This document shows, one piece after another, positions 58,487 through 64,000 of a stretch of 64,000 nucleotides of DNA. The stretch covers positions 55,147,439 through 55,211,438 of the forward strand of contig NC_088800.1 of assembly GCF_011386835.1 (NCBI RefSeq), read 5' to 3'. Position numbers and translations under genes: made by a program. Numbering within the stretch: the stretch's first letter is position 1; every line of letters begins with the position of its first letter. Origin of the DNA: Chrysemys picta bellii. Taxonomy: Eukaryota > Chordata > Testudines > Emydidae. The notes beneath the pieces are model-generated. The model was not told where the DNA came from. It saw only the letters and a program-made list of their open reading frames with translations, and ran no database searches.

Positions 58487-60130
58487 TTAGTCCATAAGTC
58501 TTGCCATTCCTTTGTGAGTACCTTCATGACCACACTCTTGTCTACATAAGGGTATTTTAATATCCACCTCCTCGTTTTTTAGGGCATGCTTTGTTGTTTT
58601 GTCAGTCATCTCATTTCCTGGTATTCCCATATGCACAGGATTCCATGCTATTGTTACACAGATAGCTAGAGCCCTGCACAGATACAAAATTTGTATCTGG
58701 ATCCAATCCACAAACATGGTCCGCGGATATCATAGAATCATAGAATAGCTGCAGATATAAGGTGGAAATCCTCAGATTTGCCGGGCCTTACAGATAGCAC
58801 ACATTATTTCTGTCGTTAGGAACATTACTTCACTTATTAGGTCATTTAATCTTTCTGAAGTTCCTGTTCTGATTGTCATTATGCCTGACAAGGAATCGGA
58901 TAAAATTACAACTGCAGCCAGTTACTCATCTCTTAGTCAATTTAGTGCCAACATTACTCCATTAGTTCAGCTGTCAAAATGGCACATAATTCGATAGCCT
59001 TTTAGATGTCTGGGTTCCAAGACTAGGAACACAGAAGATTGTTCCACAGTACCCACATTGTCATCTTTTGATCTGTCTGTATAGACTTGGCAAAGCTGTC
59101 CCCATTTTCCATATGTAAATGCAGAAATGTCATTGGTCATAAAATGTTTGGGTTTTTTTCTTCCCTCATTTTTCTTTTTCATACAATTCCAAATCCACAA
59201 ATAGGGGAATGATTGTCCAGCTATAATTGGACTTCCCATGACTAAAAAATTTTCATTCTTTCCATTTGTCTTTTGTACATGTCACCTTTACCTAGTTTTT
59301 GTCCCTGATAATATGAGGAAGTCTGTGGGATTCCATATTATTTTGTCTACTAAGATCCCAGCAATCCTCATAACTCTGTACTTCTGTTTTCTTGATTCCT
59401 TTTACCTTTGCCCAAAAGGTTAGATCTAATCGTTTCAACCTGAGATTTATAGGTGTTTCTCCAGGGGCTATTGGCAGCGCATACACTGGTGGGATTATCA
59501 TTACACCACATGCCAAGCAGAGCGTGACCCTGAGCAGTTCCAAATTTCTAAGAATTGTTTTTGAGGCTGAATCAAAAGCTTGGCATCAGTAGTCTAAAAC
59601 TGGCATCCGTAAAGCTCTATATATCATCACCAGAACCTTCTTATCTGTACTCCATTGGTTTCCAGCTACACTTTTAAGTAAGTTCATCCAACTTTTACAC
59701 TTCTGTATGATATTATCTATGGGACCATTCCAGGTTAATTTATTATCAAACACTACTCCTAGGAACATCAACTGTTGAACTATCTGAATTTTTTCACCAT
59801 AAAAAAATAAGTTCCATTCTTCCCAAATTTTCTTCCTGGTTAAAAGCATTCTCCTGGTTTTTGCAAGTGAGAATTTCAATCCCTAATCATTTCCCCACTT
59901 GGAAATGCTCTGGAGTTTCTCATTCGTCTTTCTATGGTTACTTTAAGTCTTTTATGCTTAGTCCCTAGAGCACAGTCATCTGCAAAAAGGGATGTACCTA
60001 TTCCCAACTCACACTTTCTTGTTCCTCTCTGGCTCTTTATAGAGACCAGCTGCCCTCTACCAGGCCCCATTTGAAAGGCTGTTAAGGAGGCACAGGTAGG
60101 CTGGACCAATTCTCTCCTAAAGGGTCCCAT
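58487..60130 (-). mobile_element. LINE remnant with RNase H domain (I/jockey-like)
   Basis: Several minus-strand frames line up in LINE order. A reverse-transcriptase FADD box (GIGTSLFADDCALGTKHK, about 60000) is followed by FLGVVFDNKLTW and KCKSWMNLLKSVAGNQW (about 59700), then a thumb-like PGETPINLRLKRLDL (about 59450). An RNase H-like YTDRSKDD (about 59075) and WNPVHMGIPGNEMTDKTTKHA (about 58620) come last. The order RT then RNase H is that of the I/Ingi/R1/jockey group, not CR1. Many stops and frameshifts, so inactive. Confidence 0.75.
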
Positions 60131-60369
60131 CCACCCTGTGTCAGCTTTATTCTATGAAATCCAACCACTGCCCCCCAGCGAGGTCTCGTCCTTGCAAGGC
60201 TTCATGTTTCACATTTGACCCATCTAGGCGTTTGGGGAATGCCTGATGTTAGAGCATCTGAAAGCCGGGCGTTGGAGGGAAACTGCTTGGCAGCCTTAGC
60301 TCTAGAGAGCATGAGGTGGCGATTGCTGTGCTGGGTGTCTGAGATGGCGCCGTGCCTTGCTCTCTTCAG

Positions 60370-60480
60370 GGGAGGGAGTTTCGGAGTGACTTGCTGGCCC
60401 AGGTGCAGAAGCTGAAGGAGCAGTACGAGAAGCTGCAGAAAGGCTCGGAGAGGCTGCTGAGCAGCATGGGGGATTTCCAG
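60370..60480 (+). CDS. C16orf96: C16orf96-like exon 7 (37 codons)
   Basis: Acceptor CTCTCTTCAG|GGG, donor TTCCAG|GTAAGA, phase 0 at both ends. Encodes GREFRSDLLAQVQKLKEQYE and KLQKGSERLLSSMGDFQ, strongly heptad-patterned coiled coil. Confidence 0.83.
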
Positions 60481-60844
60481 GTAAGAGCAAACCCTCTGCG
60501 ACCTTCCAGGCACCACCCAAGGAGGGGCCTGGAGAGGGCAGCAGGGCACAGGGCCCCTTGTGTGTGCCTGACCAGCCTTGCTGGGTGCAGAGCCTCCTGC
60601 ATCACCATTGGGAAGGCCGGCGCCCACCAGGGCACCAGCAGGGACAGCCTTTGGCCTGCCCCCCATGTGGGGGAAGCAAGGGGGGAAGGCTTCTTGTGCC
60701 ATTCTCCTCCTCACACACGTGCACTAGAGCCAGCAACAATCTGGCCCTAACTAGGGAAAATTCTGGGTTTCTGATCCCAGGGGCTTTCCCTCAGGAAACT
60801 GGCCTCTGGCTGCTTTGGGACCTCATAGGGATGGGGGGTGCGTT

Positions 60845-60961
60845 AAATAGTTTGTATGAGGTTTTCCCTTGGGCCCTTCATGACTCGTGGAATGCCACAT
60901 ACCACATTTGGCATTCCAGGAGTCATGAAGGGCCCAAGGGAAAACCTCATACAAACTATTT
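60845..60961. repeat. 53-bp inverted repeat forming a long hairpin
   Basis: Arms 60845-60897 and 60909-60961 are reverse complements with one mismatch (60887 against 60919), around an 11-base loop. Part of the left arm (TTTGTATGAGGT) is repeated directly after the right arm, followed by the near-palindrome GGTGCATGCTGCATGCACC (60970-60988). Mirrored open frames on both strands are a consequence. Lies in intron 7. Confidence 0.93.
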
Positions 60962-61359
60962 TGTATGAGGTGCATGCTGCATGCACCAGGCATGAAGGGA
61001 GAGCTGCCCAGATTTCCCAGAAGGCACTGGGACAAACACAGTTAGGCAGCTTGGTGGAGCTGCAGCACAAACATGGCTGACGCATGGTCATGTGGTGAGA
61101 TAAGCAGCAGTGCAGATGCAGCTCAGGCCGTGCTCCTTGTCACTGTGCCTTGTGGGGACACCACAAACCCCGCTGTGCCACGGGGTAGGTGGGGCACAAG
61201 GTGCCCAGGTGGATGGGGAAATGACATGGCCCAGTTCTTGCCACTCATGGTCACAGACTGTGGGATGATTTGTGACCCTAGCATCTGCCACCCCCCTGTG
61301 GCTTGGTTGGCCCTGAAGTTCTGTGCTGACTGTCTCTGCCCAGGACTGACACATACAGG

Positions 61360-61805
61360 TAGCTTGACACTACAGGAGAAGAATGAGGCAGAGCTGCAGG
61401 CCAGTGAGAGACTAAAGAAGCGCAGTCTGTTTAGCTTATCAAAGAGACGGATAAAGAGTGACTTGATCATGGTCTCCAAGAGTCTACATGGGGAGGAGGG
61501 TTTCTGATTTAATCCAGCAGACACAGGTAGAGTGAGAGAGACCCAGTGGCTTGAAGCTAAAGCTAGACAAATTCAGACTTTTTTTAAATGAGGGAATTAA
61601 CTATTGACACAACTTGCCCAGGGACCTGGTGGATTCTCCATCCCTTGAAGCTTAAATCGTGATTGGACGTCTCTTTGTAAAAGAGCTGCTCTCACTCAGC
61701 CCCGAGTTCCTGGGTTGGACGCAGGAAGGCGAGGTTCTCTGCCCTGGGTTATACAGATCAGAGGATTGTAGTGGCCCCTTCTGGCCTTAAGGAAGGAAGG
61801 AAATG
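61360..61805 (+). mobile_element. CR1-related LINE 3' end
   Basis: 'agcttatcaaagaga', 'gtgacttgatcatggtctcc' and 'ctagacaaattcagact' followed by 'ggtggattctccatc' and 'ccttctggccttaa' read as the terminal part of a CR1-type LINE in plus orientation. 5'-truncated and diverged. Confidence 0.72.
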
Positions 61806-61849
61806 CTAGGAAATGCTTGACTACAACAGTGTGTTTTGCCTGCCCACAG

Positions 61850-61924
61850 AACCTGCGGGCGATGGTTCAGCAGCTGGACCTGAATAAAGCAGACAAAGCC
61901 CTGCTGGAGCAGGAGATGAATGTG
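61850..61924 (+). CDS. C16orf96: C16orf96-like exon 8 (25 codons)
   Basis: Acceptor TGCCCACAG|AAC, donor AATGTG|GTGAGT, phase 0 at both ends. Encodes NLRAMVQQLDLNKADKALLE and QEMNV. 'LDLNKADKALLE' resembles the start of the DUF4795 region in the family. The next exon must lie beyond the window or be unrecognised. Confidence 0.82.
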
Positions 61925-62814
61925 GTGAGTCAAGACATGCCGTGGCTTATTCCCTCCTCCCCCATAATATGTTTGGCCTTGCAGTACAGGGTCCAGCTCA
62001 GCACTCAATGGCCCAGGCACAGAACACGTTTCTCCCAATGGTGCCCTTGAACTTGCAGGGCCCCAGCCTGGCACTTATCCCACCCCATGCGGGCAGGTCC
62101 TGGAGCTTAGGAAGGAGCACAGGAAAGAATCCAGCAAAGGGAATAAACCCTAGCAGCTGCAAGCCTGGTGCCTGGACCTTAAATTCTGACCATGGTGCAT
62201 AGAGCGGCCCAGCCTTTCCTGGGGGATCTCAGGTAGCCCCAGTCGCTGTTCTCCTTATGGGCTGACAGGGGAGGCTGCGACCACCTGGTCTCAGAACAGA
62301 AGGTGTTCCCTCCGCTACGGCTGAGATGAATTTCTCAGTATTTCTAATTCTCTCTCTCTCCTGCTGTGAATGGAGCTGGGTCCAGACAGTCCCTTGAAGT
62401 GTAGCCTAGTCACCTAGGGAGGAGAAGGAGGATAAGTACCTCTGTTGCTTTAGGACCAGGGCCTTGGTGCTAGGCATTTAACCCTTTCTGTTTCTTGCCT
62501 GGGTCGGGGACACCACCCATCTCTGACTGAGCCCCAGGGATCTTCCCCTCTTTTCACACTCTGGACCCTAGCCATGCCCTGTCACCACTGCCTGTCTCCT
62601 GGGCAGTCCCATCCTCTTCCTCCATGATAGGATGGGAGCTCACAGCACCGTGCAGGGATTGTGCAGCACCTGGTAGAACTGGGCTCTTAATCCCCCCTAG
62701 GCGAGAGAGGTGGGATCTTGCAGTTGGTACCAAATCCAGGTCTCCCATTACATAAATCCTGGCTCCTCACCACCAGTCTGGCCCCTGAGGCCTGAGGAAC
62801 CTGGACCAGCCTTC
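61925..62814. other. Intron 8, first part
   Basis: No exon or named repeat recognised. Confidence 0.45.
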
Positions 62815-63765
62815 AAAGTTCTGGGTCTGGTTCTGTTCAATATCTTCATCAATGATTTAGATAATGGCATACAAATTACACTTATAAGTTTGCGGACAAT
62901 ACCAAGCTGGGAGGTGTTGCAAGTGATTTGGAGGATAGAATTAAAATTCAAAATGATCTGGAGAAATGGTCTGAAGTAAATAGGATGAAATTCAATAAGG
63001 ACAAATGCAAAGTACTCCACTTAGGAAGGAACAATCAGTTGCACACATATAAAATGGGAAATGACTGCCTAGGAAGGTGTACTGTGGAAAGGGATCTGGG
63101 GGTCATAGTGGACCACAAGCTAAATACGAGTCACCAGTGTAACGCTGTTGCAAAAAAAGCAAACATTATTCTGGGATGTATTAGCAGGAGTATTGTAAGC
63201 AAGACCTGAGAAGTAATTCTTCTGCTCTACTCCACGCTGATTAGGTCTCAACTGGAGTATTGTATCCAGTTCTGGGCACCACATTTAAGGAAAGATGTGG
63301 ACAAATTGGAGAAAGTCCAGAGAAAAACAACAAAAATGATTAAAGGTCTAGAAAACATGACCTATGAGGGAAGATTGAAAAAATTGGTTTGCTTAGTCTG
63401 GAGAAGAGAAGATTGAGAGAGGACATGATAACAGTTTTCAAGTACATAAAAGGTTGTTACAAGGAGGAGGGAGAAAAATTGTTCTTCTTAACTTCTGAGG
63501 ATAGGACAAGAGGCAATGGGCTTAAATTGCAGTAAAGGCGGTTTAGGTTGGACATTAGGAAAAACTTCTTAACTGTCAGAGTGGTTAAGCACTGGAATAA
63601 ATTGCCTAGGGAGGTTGTGGAATCTCCATCATTGGGGATTTTTAAGAGCAGGTTGGACAAACACCTGTCAGGGATGGTCTAGATAATACTTCGTCCTGCT
63701 GTGAGTGCAGGGGACTGGCCTAGATGGCCTCTCGAGGTCCCTTCCAGTCCTATGTGTCTATGAAT
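62815..63765 (+). mobile_element. CR1 LINE, 3' third
   Basis: Plus-strand frames encode EKWSEVNRMKFNKDKCKVLH, ERDLGVIVDHKLN and, after stops, the terminal CR1 region ('gattgagagaggacatgataa', 'gttgtggaatctcc', 'agatggcctctcgaggtcccttcc'). It runs to the 3' end near 63765. Frames are broken by stops; inactive. Confidence 0.9.
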
Positions 63766-64000
63766 TCTTCCAGAAACCGCTTCCTTACAGTAACCGCCCC
63801 TCAGCTCACACCCCTTACAGTGCCTTTGCCCACATGCTAACCAACTCTGTCCTTAGTGATGCTGCACATGCAGCCTACACAGAGCTCAGCAGCCTCTGCT
63901 CCCGAATTGCAGCCCCCACCCCTTGCACTGAGGGAAAGTCCTAGCTTGTAGGGTATCCTCTTTGTAGGTTGCAACCATGGGGCAGGGGCAAGGGCAGTGG

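Larger units (their letters stand above)
38493..61924 (+). other. C16orf96: Coiled-coil protein gene, DUF4795 family (C16orf96-like), 5' part
   Basis: Eight plus-strand exons with canonical AG/GT borders and matching phases encode the first 374 residues; the gene runs off the window. The N-terminus (VTFAELVNIAIGTPELG, then VNFNALHVLLHGLLKHL) is shared by C16orf96 and QRICH2. What follows is a series of short coiled-coil exons. No Gln-rich repeat exon, the hallmark of QRICH2, is seen, so C16orf96 fits better. C16orf96 is an uncharacterised, testis-biased protein in mammals, and QRICH2 is needed for sperm flagella. A structural role in flagella or cilia is therefore an inference, supported by the X-box upstream. 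Family assignment is firm to me; which paralogue is moderate. Confidence 0.7.

Noticed and set aside
60823..61091. Open frames with the same peptide on both strands
   Set aside because: Caused by the perfect hairpin at 60845-60961.

Overview
The window looks like intronic and intergenic DNA from a reptile, most probably a turtle. The grounds are several CR1 LINE copies (some with the AATCATAGAATCATAGA-type terminal motif), tRNA/MIR-like SINEs, and many hAT and PIF/Harbinger MITEs of types I associate with turtle genomes. There are no operons. Genes are split into short exons with GT/AG boundaries, and most of the sequence is repeat-rich. The species call rests on memory of repeat families and is not a database result.

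Left part (1-25 kb). No coding exon could be supported. A GC/CpG-rich island at about 24.48-25.34 kb carries ZNF143-, NRF1-, CCAAT- and Sp1-like motifs plus a good minus-strand splice donor, so it is probably a promoter firing leftwards. In human 16p13.3 the neighbour of C16orf96 on this side is CDIP1, on the opposite strand and with a long 5' non-coding intron, so 1-25 kb is plausibly its first intron (inference). It holds a 6.2 kb endogenous retrovirus (3064-9266) with two 445-bp LTRs identical by eye, a Pro-type primer-binding site, gag remnants, an unexplained 1.8 kb insert with an 86-codon membrane-protein ORF, the end of an integrase, and a long but broken envelope reading frame. It also holds a CR1 copy split by a 1,044-bp insertion, a 286-bp tandem duplication, and several MITEs and SINEs.

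Middle (25-38 kb). This is repeat-dominated intergenic DNA: a Harbinger MITE with TAA target duplication, a solo-LTR-like element, and a near-complete 4.3 kb PIF/Harbinger transposon (29678-33970). Its DDE transposase has three in-frame stops, while its two-exon Myb/SANT-like partner is still open. An unrecognised 96-codon ORF lies inside the partner's intron on the other strand.

Right part (38.3-64 kb). Eight plus-strand exons of a coiled-coil protein gene of the DUF4795 family (C16orf96 best fit, QRICH2 the alternative) run from an ATG at 38493 to at least 61924 and continue past the window. All junctions keep frame (374 codons so far). An X-box (RFX)-like motif lies 211 bp upstream of the ATG, in keeping with a ciliary or testis gene. 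The introns contain CR1 copies, two nearly identical 1 kb hAT elements in inverted orientation flanking exons 2-4, several hAT MITEs with exact 8-bp target duplications, remnants of a LINE with an RNase H domain, and a 53-bp almost perfect hairpin.
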